Below, in pieces: positions 1-6,623 of a stretch of DNA of 9,609 bases (position 1 is the stretch's first letter; every line of letters begins with the position of its first letter). This stretch comes from M55B157 sp040265115 (GTDB lineage: Bacteria; Actinomycetota; Actinomycetes; S36-B12), in assembly GCA_040265115.1 (NCBI GenBank), contig JBDQGZ010000072.1, forward strand, positions 1 through 9,609. Reading direction: 5' to 3'. The translations under genes and the position numbers were made by a program. The notes beneath the pieces are model-generated. The model worked only from the letters and a program-made list of their open reading frames with translations. It made no database searches and was not told the origin of the DNA.

Positions 1-1140
1 GAATATTCCAACTGTGGCTGCTGCTGCGAGACCCTCGACCTCTCGTTGGTCCGGCAGGGCGCTTGCGGCAGCACCAATGAGCAGGGCTCGATAGGTGAAA
101 CGCATAGATCCGAGTGCAAAGCCGAGCAGTGTCCACAGGACGAGTTCCGTTTCAGAGAATTCAAGCAGGAAACTCGCGCCGAACACCGCCATGAAGGCTG
201 CTGCCCCCAAGGTTGCCCAGATTGCTGCAGGAAAATCATCCTGTCGTGCCTGGAATCTCTTGACGAGTGTGGGGGTGAGAAGTCGACCAGCGGCCAATCC
301 TGCGAGAACGAGACCAGCCCCGGACGGCAGTGGATTGTGATCCACCGAATTGAGGACAGGAACGATGAGGCTCTGGAATGGAGCGATGAAGATCACCGAA
401 CCGACAATGAGGATGAGAACTCGTCGCAACTGTGAACTCGATCGCACAGCCTCAGCGAGCCGCCGCACCGAATAGCCGTGTTCGTGAGCCGTCGGCTGAT
501 CCGAGAATGGCTTCACGAGCATGACGAAGAGTGCGAGAGGGATGGTCAGCACGCCATTGGCCGCGATGCCCACGGCGGGATAGGTCTCACTGATCAGGTG
601 GCCGCCGACGACGGCCCCGATGATCGCCGCCACTCCTGAGACTGCGGACCGCAACGACACTGACGCAGCAAGTGTCTTCTTTCCCAGGTACGCCCGCGTC
701 GCCAAGGGAGTCAGGAGCGCTGTGATCCCAGAGAAGACTCCGAAGAGCGGCGCAGCCGCGAAGAGTACGAGGAGGCCTGAATCGGTTGTCGCTTCGATGA
801 CGCCGCCAAGAATCCAACTGACAGCGACTCCCGCCTGGGCTGCGGCGAAGATCGCTCGGAGCGACCAGCGGCGCATAAGCCGACCGGTGAAGAGGCCGGA
901 CAGACCGGCACTCACCAGGATCAGGGCAAGGAAGATCGCAGTCGTCAACCCTCCGGTGCCTGTCGAGGCAGCCGTTGTGGCGGATGTTGCTCCGAGAAGG
1001 CCAACGAGAGTTCCGGCAACACCCATACCACCGACGACCAGGAACCCGCGTGAGCGCCAGTGCTGGTTCATCGGCGAGACAACCCCGGTGCTGCCGGTAG
1101 CCGTTGCCTGGAGAAGCAGCCGTCCACGGCGCGTGTCCAT
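1..1140 (-). CDS. Major facilitator superfamily transporter, C-terminus cut by window edge
   Basis: This reading frame stays open for 380 codons from ATG 1140 to the window edge, so the C-terminus is missing. The product is strongly hydrophobic, with membrane segments at about residues 32-52, 65-85, 97-117, 122-142, 165-183, 192-210, 240-262, 273-290, 305-328 and 334-357. After the second helix comes a loop resembling MFS motif A (GLFTGRLMRRWSLR, residues 82-95), but without the usual acidic residue. A long basic central loop (about 211-240) separates the two halves, as in 12-helix MFS permeases. The start at 1140 is preceded by GGAG (1148-1145) four bases upstream. ATG 1071 (MNQHW, residue 24) is a plausible alternative, because the first 23 residues do not look like a typical MFS N-terminus. 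The substrate cannot be read from the sequence; drug or metabolite efflux is a guess. It is divergent from the PASTA gene. The family call is firm, the start is not. Confidence 0.85.
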   Translation of the reverse strand, partial: MDTRRGRLLLQATATGSTGVVSPMNQHWRSRGFLVVGGMGVAGTLVGLLGATSATTAASTGTGGLTTAIFLALILVSAGLSGLFTGRLMRRWSLRAIFAAAQAGVAVSWILGGVIEATTDSGLLVLFAAAPLFGVFSGITALLTPLATRAYLGKKTLAASVSLRSAVSGVAAIIGAVVGGHLISETYPAVGIAANGVLTIPLALFVMLVKPFSDQPTAHEHGYSVRRLAEAVRSSSQLRRVLILIVGSVIFIAPFQSLIVPVLNSVDHNPLPSGAGLVLAGLAAGRLLTPTLVKRFQARQDDFPAAIWATLGAAAFMAVFGASFLLEFSETELVLWTLLGFALGSMRFTYRALLIGAAASALPDQREVEGLAAAATVGIF

Positions 1141-1328
1141 GGCACTCCGCCTGGGGTGGAACCCGTCACGTCAGCTGACCCTGCATGGGGTCGGACGCTA
1201 CACCGTTCGGACTCATCCGGGTGCCCGGTGGTGAGCAATCCACATGTCCCATGAGCCGGAGCCGTACTGGTCGAGGCAGTGGCGGGTCAAGAGTGAGATC
1301 CGGGAGGAGTCCGTCGTAGTCTCGAACT
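1141..1328. promoter_or_regulatory. Divergent intergenic region between MFS and PASTA genes, with small palindromes
   Basis: This 188-bp gap must hold the promoters of both flanking genes. It has a perfect 10-bp palindrome GTCAGCTGAC (1170-1179). Overlapping it is an inverted repeat GACCC-N6-GGGTC (1177-1192) with a self-complementary loop, and a small repeat GGGT-GGA-ACCC lies at 1154-1164. All are 14-52 bp upstream of the MFS start and could be operators for that gene. No RNA gene was recognised. Confidence 0.4.
1317..1322 (+). promoter_or_regulatory. Candidate -10 box for a leaderless PASTA-protein transcript
   Basis: TAGTCT fits the actinobacterial TANNNT -10 pattern and ends six bases before ATG 1329. 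That start has no Shine-Dalgarno at a normal distance; the purine-rich GGGAGGAG lies about 20 bases upstream. This is consistent with transcription starting at or next to the start codon. No convincing -35 is visible. Confidence 0.45.
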
Positions 1329-2426
1329 ATGACGTCGCCGCAGCCGCCTGCTCAGGGCCCCTCGACCCCGAATTCCTCCGATACCCCCGAAAGCGTGTGG
1401 AGCCAGGACAGCCCGCTGTCGACCCCGATCTGGATCGTGATTGTCGTCGTGGTGGGCCTCATCGCGGCGGGGCTGACCTGGCTGGTGGTGGGGCGATCCG
1501 GCGGCGATGACGCACCCACCTCGGTGACGACGACGAGTGTCGTCGGGTTCACCATCCAGGAGGCGACGACGACGATCGAGGGCCAGGGCCTGATCGTCGG
1601 GGAGATCACCCTCGAGCCCTCCGATGTCGAGACCGGCCTCGTCCTTGCCCAGAATCCCCCGGCTGGCTCGCAACTAGCCCCGGGAAGCCGGATCAACCTG
1701 GTGGTGGCCGGGGATGCGAATCCGATCGTGCCCGATGTCACCAGTTTGTCGGAGACCGACGCGGTGAATGCATTGATCGCCGCGGGCCTGCGTCCGGGCA
1801 AGATCGAACGTTCCGCGTCTGCAGAACCAGCCGGGCAGGTGATCTCCCAGACTCCGGCCGCTGGTGCGCAGGTCGATCCCGGTGCGCTCGTGGATCTGCG
1901 GGTCTCCAATGGTCAGGTGGGAGTCGCCGATGTCGTGGGGCTGCCGGTCGCCGAGGCGCGGGCCACGCTGCAAAACGAAGGCTTCCGAGTCGAAGAGCAG
2001 GAGGAGGAAAGTGATGACGTCGGCGTCGTCCTGCGTCAGGATCCTCCAGCGGGAACGGAAGCACCTCGCGATTCGGTCGTGGTGATCACGATCGGCAAAG
2101 CGAAGCCGTCACCCTCGCCCACTCCCACACCCACGCCCACTGATCAGGCGGTGTGCGGCAGCCAGGTCTTCACCGACATCATCAACGCGCTGCGCGATCC
2201 GGCCGATCCGCCGCTGCAATACCTGGAGGACTACACCTGCGTCGGTGGCTGGGCCGTCGTGCTGGCCGCGATCGGCGATCAGCCCGATCAGATCGTGCTC
2301 GAGCGTTACATCTTCCAGGCGGATGGCTCGACATGGAAGCGGGTCAGCGAGAGCGATGCCTGCAATGACGGAAGCAGTCTGCCGGCGCCACTTCGCGGAC
2401 CCGCCTGCGATCCGATCGCGCCCTAA
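1329..2426 (+). CDS. PASTA-repeat membrane protein without a kinase domain, with C-terminal four-cysteine domain
   Basis: The 365-residue protein has a short Ser/Pro-rich cytoplasmic N-terminus and one membrane helix (about residues 34-54). Three PASTA repeats follow (about 67-128, 134-194, 197-257), each ending in the family pattern of NPPAG/TPAAG/DPPAG followed by a V-rich strand. Next come a Pro/Thr linker (about 259-271) and a domain with cysteines at 276, 304, 345 and 360, whose spacing allows two disulfides outside the cell. PASTA domains in PknB/StkP-type kinases and some penicillin-binding proteins bind muropeptides or cell-wall fragments. No kinase or transpeptidase domain is present here, so a cell-wall sensing or scaffolding role outside the membrane is inferred. 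An in-frame TAG at 1317 rules out a longer start. The lipoprotein gene follows 125 bp downstream on the same strand. The domain call is firm and the function unknown. Confidence 0.9.
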   Translation: MTSPQPPAQGPSTPNSSDTPESVWSQDSPLSTPIWIVIVVVVGLIAAGLTWLVVGRSGGDDAPTSVTTTSVVGFTIQEATTTIEGQGLIVGEITLEPSDVETGLVLAQNPPAGSQLAPGSRINLVVAGDANPIVPDVTSLSETDAVNALIAAGLRPGKIERSASAEPAGQVISQTPAAGAQVDPGALVDLRVSNGQVGVADVVGLPVAEARATLQNEGFRVEEQEEESDDVGVVLRQDPPAGTEAPRDSVVVITIGKAKPSPSPTPTPTPTDQAVCGSQVFTDIINALRDPADPPLQYLEDYTCVGGWAVVLAAIGDQPDQIVLERYIFQADGSTWKRVSESDACNDGSSLPAPLRGPACDPIAP

Positions 2427-2551
2427 GCGGTTCAGCGGAAGAGATCTACTGGGATAGTTCGTAAATCCCAGCGGGGTGCAGGTAGTCCAGACCGGGCAGT
2501 GACCGTCGCCGCGTCTGGTGGCCGCCTGTTTCGACCCCAGGCTATGTCGTC
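2427..2551 (+). other. Intergenic gap with two inverted repeats
   Basis: This is the gap between the PASTA and lipoprotein genes. It has a perfect 7-bp inverted repeat CTGGGAT / ATCCCAG with a 9-base loop (2449-2471), 22 bp after the PASTA stop. A second, looser pair CCAGAC / GTCTGG lies at 2487-2492 and 2513-2518. Neither is followed by a run of T. The first may be a Rho-independent-like hairpin without a U-tract, or a regulator-binding dyad. No ribosome site is seen before the next start. Confidence 0.4.
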
Positions 2552-3709
2552 GTGCGGTCTCTTCATTCAGCATGCCTTGGTCTCGCGGTTACGGTGACAC
2601 TCGCCGGATGCAGCGTTCTGACATCGGCGGAGTCACAGGAGATCCGGCCCGGTGTCGAGGTCACTGCTTTGTCCGCCGACTGTCGGGATGCGCCCTGGCC
2701 AATGAAGGTGGAGGAATTAGACGAGGCGGCGATCTCCTACGCAGGACATCCGGGTTTCGCCGGAGGGGATGGCGCTATGGAGGCGCTGCTCACCGATGGT
2801 CGACGGCTCGTGCTATTTGGAGACACACTTCGCGCAGAGGACTATCCGGGTGGTGCATTCGTCCGGAACTCGATGATGCTCGTCGAGCCGGGAGAGGCTT
2901 GCGTTCTCACCGGTCCCGGCGGGGCAGAGGTGATCCCGGACCGATCCGATGGGATCGGCTACTGGCCGATGTCTGTCATCGTCACCTCCCGAGGGGGCAG
3001 GGACGATGTTGCGATCATGGCGCAGCGGGTCGCTGCGAGCCCGAGCGATGACCTGGGCTTCATCGTGTTAGGAACGAGCCTGGTGCGACTGCACATCCCG
3101 GTCGGTGGGGTGCCGGTTCTGCGTGGAACCGTCGATTTCGGGCCCGACGACCCGTCTCGTGAGCGCGTCACATGGGGTGCGGCGATGTGGCCCAGCGAGG
3201 ACGGATGGGTGCACGTCTTTGGCACCAGCAATCCGGAGGGAACCGGTGTCTTCGGGTGGGCGCTGCATGCGGCCAGGGCTCGCGTCGCCGACCTTGCTGA
3301 TCCGTCCCGGTGGCAGTACTGGGATGGAATGAGGTGGGGCGACCAGAGTGAGACGGCGGCGACGATCATCCCTGCCGAGGGCGGCGTCGCTCAGGTTCTG
3401 TCGGTGTTCGAACGCGACGGCCGATGGTTCGCGGTGAGCACTTTGGACGGGGATCTCGGCGATTCGGTGGTGGTGTGGGAGGCACCGGACGCCAACGGCC
3501 CATACACCGCGAATCCGGTGAGTCTGGAGTTGGTCACCGATGAGTCGGCCGGGGAGTTGAAGTATCTGGTGATTGCACATCCCGATCTGTTCGAACAGTC
3601 GGGCAGTGTCGTGATTTCCTACAGTCAGGGCTCTACCGATCTCGATGAGCTCGTGACGGATCCGCTCAACTACCGGCCGAGATTCGTGCGTATTTCGCTT
3701 CCGGACTAG
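2552..3709 (+). CDS. Secreted lipoprotein, DUF4185-like beta-propeller
   Basis: The 385-residue product begins at GTG with a lipoprotein signal peptide: Arg at position 2, a hydrophobic core and lipobox LAGC with Cys20. It should therefore be diacylated and anchored outside the membrane. The body has recurring four-strand motifs, including GRRLVLFGDT (83-92) followed by VRNSMML (104-110) and YWPMSVIV (137-144). This FGDT...RNS...WP order is typical of the DUF4185 family, whose fold is related to five-bladed glycosidase propellers. Activity is unproven for the family, so a carbohydrate-binding or hydrolase role is only suggested. GTG 2552 is preferred because it gives a compact signal peptide and no upstream in-frame ATG/GTG is close; no Shine-Dalgarno is visible. 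It may share a transcript with the PASTA gene. Its stop overlaps that of the convergent acetolactate decarboxylase gene. Confidence 0.75.
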   Translation: MRSLHSACLGLAVTVTLAGCSVLTSAESQEIRPGVEVTALSADCRDAPWPMKVEELDEAAISYAGHPGFAGGDGAMEALLTDGRRLVLFGDTLRAEDYPGGAFVRNSMMLVEPGEACVLTGPGGAEVIPDRSDGIGYWPMSVIVTSRGGRDDVAIMAQRVAASPSDDLGFIVLGTSLVRLHIPVGGVPVLRGTVDFGPDDPSRERVTWGAAMWPSEDGWVHVFGTSNPEGTGVFGWALHAARARVADLADPSRWQYWDGMRWGDQSETAATIIPAEGGVAQVLSVFERDGRWFAVSTLDGDLGDSVVVWEAPDANGPYTANPVSLELVTDESAGELKYLVIAHPDLFEQSGSVVISYSQGSTDLDELVTDPLNYRPRFVRISLPD

Positions 3710-4425
3710 CGGATGTTCTGGATGATGACACCGGATGTTGTCTGCACGGCAAGCCTCGCCTTGCCGACCGTGCACGACAGCACATGGCCGCCGGCCTCGC
3801 GATCGGCGGTGAGGCCGTGTAGATGCAATCCGGGTGCTCCAATGCCGGCCATCGAGGGACCCTGCCAGAACCCGACGAGCGTCGCCTTCGTTCGGCCGAG
3901 GTCGAATTCGACCTGTTCGGCGACGACCTGGCTCAGCGGAGGGTAAGGCTTCGATTGGCGCGGGACGCTGCGGGTGGTGAGGGCCGTGAATGTCCCGCGT
4001 ACTCGCACCGCGATGATGCCGTTCGTGGTGCTGGCGAGATTGGTGATGATGGGGCCGAGGTCGGCGCATTTGGTCCCTCGGGGGACACGTTCCTTCGCCT
4101 GAGGTGTGAAATCGACGGCCTGGACGAAAGGAGTGCGGGTCGAGGGAGACACTTCGACCGGCACGCCGGTGGTGGGAACGCGGTAGATAGTTCCGCCCAG
4201 CATGACGAGCTCACCGTTCAGGTGGTCAAAAGTGCCGAGTCCGATCGTGGTCCCGTTGGTGGCGTCCCCGAGTGGTGCGAGGCCGTCGTAGTCAGGCGAC
4301 ACCAGATAGTCATAGGTTCCGATTTGGCGCACGTACCCGGCGTCAATGGACCCCGCCGTTGCTGTCGGCAGAGTGAGCGCTGCCATGGCGAGAGCAGCGA
4401 TGGCGAATACCAGGGTCCGATGCAT
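3706..4425 (-). CDS. Secreted alpha-acetolactate decarboxylase (BudA/AlsD family)
   Basis: The family converts (S)-2-acetolactate to (R)-acetoin and CO2, using a metal, usually zinc, bound by three histidines. The 239-residue protein carries the family landmarks: IGLGTFDHLNGELVML (61-76, with Glu72), a TPF segment (98-100), IAVRVRGTF (138-146), TTRSV...KPYPPL (150-164), and GLHLHGLTADREAGGHV (199-215), whose His201, His203 and His214 match the HxH-N10-H metal ligands. Residues 1-24 look like a Sec signal peptide ending ATA, so the enzyme appears to be exported, as in Brevibacillus but unlike the cytoplasmic AlsD of Bacillus. The C-terminus ends only about 25 residues after the GGHV motif, shorter than I recall for AlsD; a carboxylate contributed there in the Brevibacillus enzyme may be absent. 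No acetolactate synthase gene is nearby. The family call is strong; full activity is uncertain. Confidence 0.87.
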   Translation of the reverse strand: MHRTLVFAIAALAMAALTLPTATAGSIDAGYVRQIGTYDYLVSPDYDGLAPLGDATNGTTIGLGTFDHLNGELVMLGGTIYRVPTTGVPVEVSPSTRTPFVQAVDFTPQAKERVPRGTKCADLGPIITNLASTTNGIIAVRVRGTFTALTTRSVPRQSKPYPPLSQVVAEQVEFDLGRTKATLVGFWQGPSMAGIGAPGLHLHGLTADREAGGHVLSCTVGKARLAVQTTSGVIIQNIR

Positions 4426-4532
4426 GAGATGAACAGTAGCGACCGGCCTTGTTGTCGAGCAGTGCGGCAGTTCATCCGTGCGAAAGCGAGGAGGGCCTCT
4501 CGCGGGAGCATATGGTGTGGCACGCTTCGTCG
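4426..4532. promoter_or_regulatory. Divergent promoter region of acetolactate decarboxylase and EthD genes, with spaced inverted repeat
   Basis: GATGAAC (4428-4434) and its exact complement GTTCATC (4470-4476) face each other, 42 bp from centre to centre, about four helical turns. The left copy overlaps the decarboxylase -10 and expected start site. TATGGT (4511-4516), 16 bases before the EthD ATG, is a possible -10 in the other direction. A shared regulator is possible but unproven. Confidence 0.35.
4433..4438 (-). promoter_or_regulatory. Candidate -10 box for a leaderless acetolactate decarboxylase transcript
   Basis: On the minus strand TACTGT fits TANNNT and ends seven bases before ATG 4425, with no Shine-Dalgarno between. 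This suggests a leaderless transcript. A -35 at 17-18 bp is not recognisable. Confidence 0.45.
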
Positions 4533-4829
4533 ATGATGATCATCAGCGTTTTGTACCCCGTCGGGTCCGACGACACGTTCGATATGGACTACTACATGAG
4601 CAGCCATGTGCCTCTCGTTCAGCGACTCCTCGAGCCCATGGGTATGCGGCAGGCTCGAGTGATGAAGGCTGATAGCGATGCGGCATTCCCGGTCGTAGCG
4701 GAGTTGGACTTCGATGATCTGGATAGCCTGAATGCCGCTCTGGCCGCGCATGGACCTGAGACGCAGGCGGACATCCCCAACTTCACCAATGTCACCCCGG
4801 TCATACAGATCAGCGAACGGATTCTGTGA
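4533..4829 (+). CDS. EthD family small protein (dimeric alpha/beta barrel)
   Basis: The 98-residue protein fits the EthD family along its full length. It opens with the SVLYP strand (5-9), then FDMDYYMSSHVPLV (16-29, with the conserved His25), the DIPNFTNVTPVIQISE strand near the C-terminus, and alternating strand/helix segments typical of ferredoxin-like dimeric barrels. EthD was named from the ethyl tert-butyl ether degradation cluster, where it is needed but has no proven reaction; related folds include small monooxygenases and cyclases. The frame is open upstream to ATG 4449, but that would add 28 residues not found in the family, so ATG 4533 (or adjacent ATG 4536) is chosen. There is no Shine-Dalgarno. 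It is divergent from the acetolactate decarboxylase and ends 5 bp from the exporter gene's stop. No ether or aromatic degradation genes are seen nearby, so its substrate is unknown. Confidence 0.85.
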   Translation: MMIISVLYPVGSDDTFDMDYYMSSHVPLVQRLLEPMGMRQARVMKADSDAAFPVVAELDFDDLDSLNAALAAHGPETQADIPNFTNVTPVIQISERIL

Positions 4830-4834
4830 CCGAG

Positions 4835-5794
4835 TTAGGTCTTCGGTTGATTCGATGAATCGTCCGGGATTGGTTCATCGAAGTCGGCGACGGCAACCTG
4901 GGCTGGGCGCCTGATCACCCAGGTGAACAGGGCAATTATTACCGCCAGGGCCACCACGACTTCAATGGCTTGAAGTGGGCTGGATAAGGCGAACTCCAGC
5001 ACCCATTCACCGATCTCCTGCACCAGGATGAACACGGCCATAACGAGAACGAACCAGCCGAAAATCTTCCGCAACAGATCGGGATGGATGAGGCCGACGA
5101 GTCGCGAGCCGATGAGAGCACCGATGATTGCGGCACCGGTCACGATGAGGATGACTGGCCAATCGAGTTGGATCTCAGGGTTCCACTGCACGACTGAACC
5201 GCCACCGAAGGACAGCGCGTAGCCAAAGAAGCCGGCGATGGATTTCATGGCGACGACGAGGAGCGAAGTCGCAACGGCATTTGGCATCGCAAGCCCGCCG
5301 AGAAGCACCAGCGCCGGCACGACGAGGAAGCCGCCACCCGCACCGACAAGTCCGGTCACGAGCCCGACGACGAGACCGTCGATGAGGATGCGCACGATCG
5401 GTCGTCCACCATGGGATTTGCCGGCGACCTGCTTTCGTCCACGGATCATCGCGACTGCGGTGACGCCCATCATGATCGCGAAGGCGACGAGGAGCACGAT
5501 GCCGGGAAGTCGTGACCCGATCTGACCCCCGATGAACGCGCCAACCATGCCGGCGACGCCGAACAGGACGCCCGTCTTCCAGATGACGCGGCCGGCGCGC
5601 GCGTGGCCGATGAGGCCAAAGATTGAGGTGATCGCGACGACGAAGAGGCTCGCAGTAATGGCCTCCTTGGGATCGAAGCCTGCGACGTAGACCAGCAGCG
5701 GCGTTGTGAGGATGGAGCCACCTCCACCGAGGAGTCCCACGGCCATGCCGATAAACACGGCGAGGACGGCGGCGATGACGGCGAGGATTCCCAT
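4835..5794 (-). CDS. TauE/SafE family anion exporter (TSUP) with extra C-terminal membrane segment
   Basis: This is a 319-residue multispanning membrane protein. It shows the two-fold repeat of the TSUP family: GLLGGGGSILTTPLL (20-34) in the first half and GLVGAGGGFLVVPALVLL (148-165) in the second, each in a re-entrant-like hydrophobic stretch, each followed by an ATSL or similar helix (48-51, 175-178). TauE, SafE and TsuA-like members move sulfite, sulfoacetate, thiosulfate or related organic anions; the substrate here is not deducible. The protein is longer than the usual 250-260 residues. The surplus is a further hydrophobic segment at about 275-294 and an acidic, probably cytoplasmic tail (302-319). 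It starts 30 bp after the GntR stop on the same strand, so the two are very likely one operon and the regulator probably controls it. Start ATG 5794 has only a weak purine stretch (GAAAG) upstream. Confidence 0.9.
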   Translation of the reverse strand: MGILAVIAAVLAVFIGMAVGLLGGGGSILTTPLLVYVAGFDPKEAITASLFVVAITSIFGLIGHARAGRVIWKTGVLFGVAGMVGAFIGGQIGSRLPGIVLLVAFAIMMGVTAVAMIRGRKQVAGKSHGGRPIVRILIDGLVVGLVTGLVGAGGGFLVVPALVLLGGLAMPNAVATSLLVVAMKSIAGFFGYALSFGGGSVVQWNPEIQLDWPVILIVTGAAIIGALIGSRLVGLIHPDLLRKIFGWFVLVMAVFILVQEIGEWVLEFALSSPLQAIEVVVALAVIIALFTWVIRRPAQVAVADFDEPIPDDSSNQPKT

Positions 5795-5824
5795 GGATGG
5801 CTGCTTTCGTGAGGTGGAGTAGAA

Positions 5825-6616
5825 CTAGTCGTTGGGGCTGGGCTCGGTAGAGGCGGTGACCTCAGAGGAACGTGGTGACCACGTGATGTCGAGGGCGAAA
5901 CGGTCGCCGCGGATGTAGGTCTCACGCCATTCGACAGGCTCATCCTTCGAGCGAGCGAGGCGCTCGATGGACAGCACGGCGGCAGGTGTTGTGGCATCGA
6001 GGAGTTCGGCGATGTTGCGCGGGGCGGTGAGGGACGTGATGCGCTCCGAGCCGGAGTCAACGGTGACACCGCAGCGGCGCGCGAGTTCGGCGTACAGGCC
6101 GGTGGAGGTGAAGTCCACGTCCAGTAGCGGCTCCGCGATCACGGCAGGCAGCCAGGAGGTGTCGACGGCGAGGGGCTCGGAGCCTGCGAAGCGAAGCCGC
6201 TCGATGACGACCAACTCGGTGTTGTCAGGCAGTTCGAGCTTCGCGGCGACCACGGCGTTGACGGTGCGGCCTAGCCGGCGGACCTCGCTGGCCTGTTCCA
6301 CCCCGTGGCTGGTCATCGTGTCGAACAGCGAGTACAGCGTGCCCATGCTTTGGGCGATGCGTGGCCGCTCAAGTGTGGTGCCGCGTCCGCGCTCACGGCG
6401 GATGAGGCCTTCCTCGCGTAGCACTCGCATGGCCTCGCGGATGGTGTGCCGGGAGACGTCGTAGGCCTCGGTGAGACTCAACTCTCCGGGGAAGCCCGCC
6501 TCGAACTCGCCGGTAGAGATCCGCCGGCGCAGGTCCTCGCACACCTGGGCCCAGAGGGGGACCGGGCTGGCGCGATCGGGCCGACGGGCGCCGAGATCAG
6601 CAGCGGAGACAGACAC
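5825..6616 (-). CDS. GntR-family transcriptional regulator, HutC subfamily (UTRA ligand domain)
   Basis: From GTG 6616 the product is 263 residues. Residues 18-82 form the GntR winged helix: VPLWAQVCEDLRRRI, then PGELSLTEAYDVSRHTIREAMRVL, then the wing EEGLIRRERGRGTTL. Residues about 95-245 match the UTRA effector domain, with LELPDNTELVVIERLR, SWLP and LSIERLARSKDEPVEWRETYIRGDRF. HutC members are usually repressors released by a small ligand such as a sugar phosphate, histidine derivative or phosphonate. The frame runs upstream to ATG 6775, but those 53 residues resemble no regulator. GTG 6616 lies seven bases after a strong promoter (see the promoter entry), which argues for a leaderless start there. 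The last 18 residues are Ser/Thr/Pro-rich. It precedes the TauE-type exporter by 30 bp, so control of that exporter and of itself is likely. The ligand is unknown. Confidence 0.9.
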   Translation of the reverse strand: MSVSAADLGARRPDRASPVPLWAQVCEDLRRRISTGEFEAGFPGELSLTEAYDVSRHTIREAMRVLREEGLIRRERGRGTTLERPRIAQSMGTLYSLFDTMTSHGVEQASEVRRLGRTVNAVVAAKLELPDNTELVVIERLRFAGSEPLAVDTSWLPAVIAEPLLDVDFTSTGLYAELARRCGVTVDSGSERITSLTAPRNIAELLDATTPAAVLSIERLARSKDEPVEWRETYIRGDRFALDITWSPRSSEVTASTEPSPND

Positions 6617-6623
6617 AGGGATA

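Noticed and set aside
46..1234. Plus-strand open frames at 46-435 and 620-1234
   Set aside because: Both are antisense to the MFS transporter, whose frame is open throughout with clear membrane helices. Their products are low-complexity and charged.
2106..2143. Short CCCAC/CCCTC-type tandem repeats, as a possible DNA repeat element
   Set aside because: They encode the Pro/Thr/Ser linker of the PASTA protein and are explained by that low-complexity coding.
3068..4069. A 333-codon open frame on the minus strand
   Set aside because: It is antisense to the lipoprotein gene and overlaps the decarboxylase in another frame. Its product is Arg/His/Pro-rich with no recognisable domain, as expected for a GC-rich shadow frame.
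3823..4536. A 237-codon plus-strand open frame
   Set aside because: It is antisense to the acetolactate decarboxylase, whose catalytic motifs are clear. The product has no domain.
4849..4861. GATTC-GAT-GAATC small inverted repeat and a nearby ACCGA/TCGGT pair, as a possible bidirectional terminator
   Set aside because: The stems are only 5 bp, have no T-run and lie inside the exporter's C-terminal codons. This is too weak to call.
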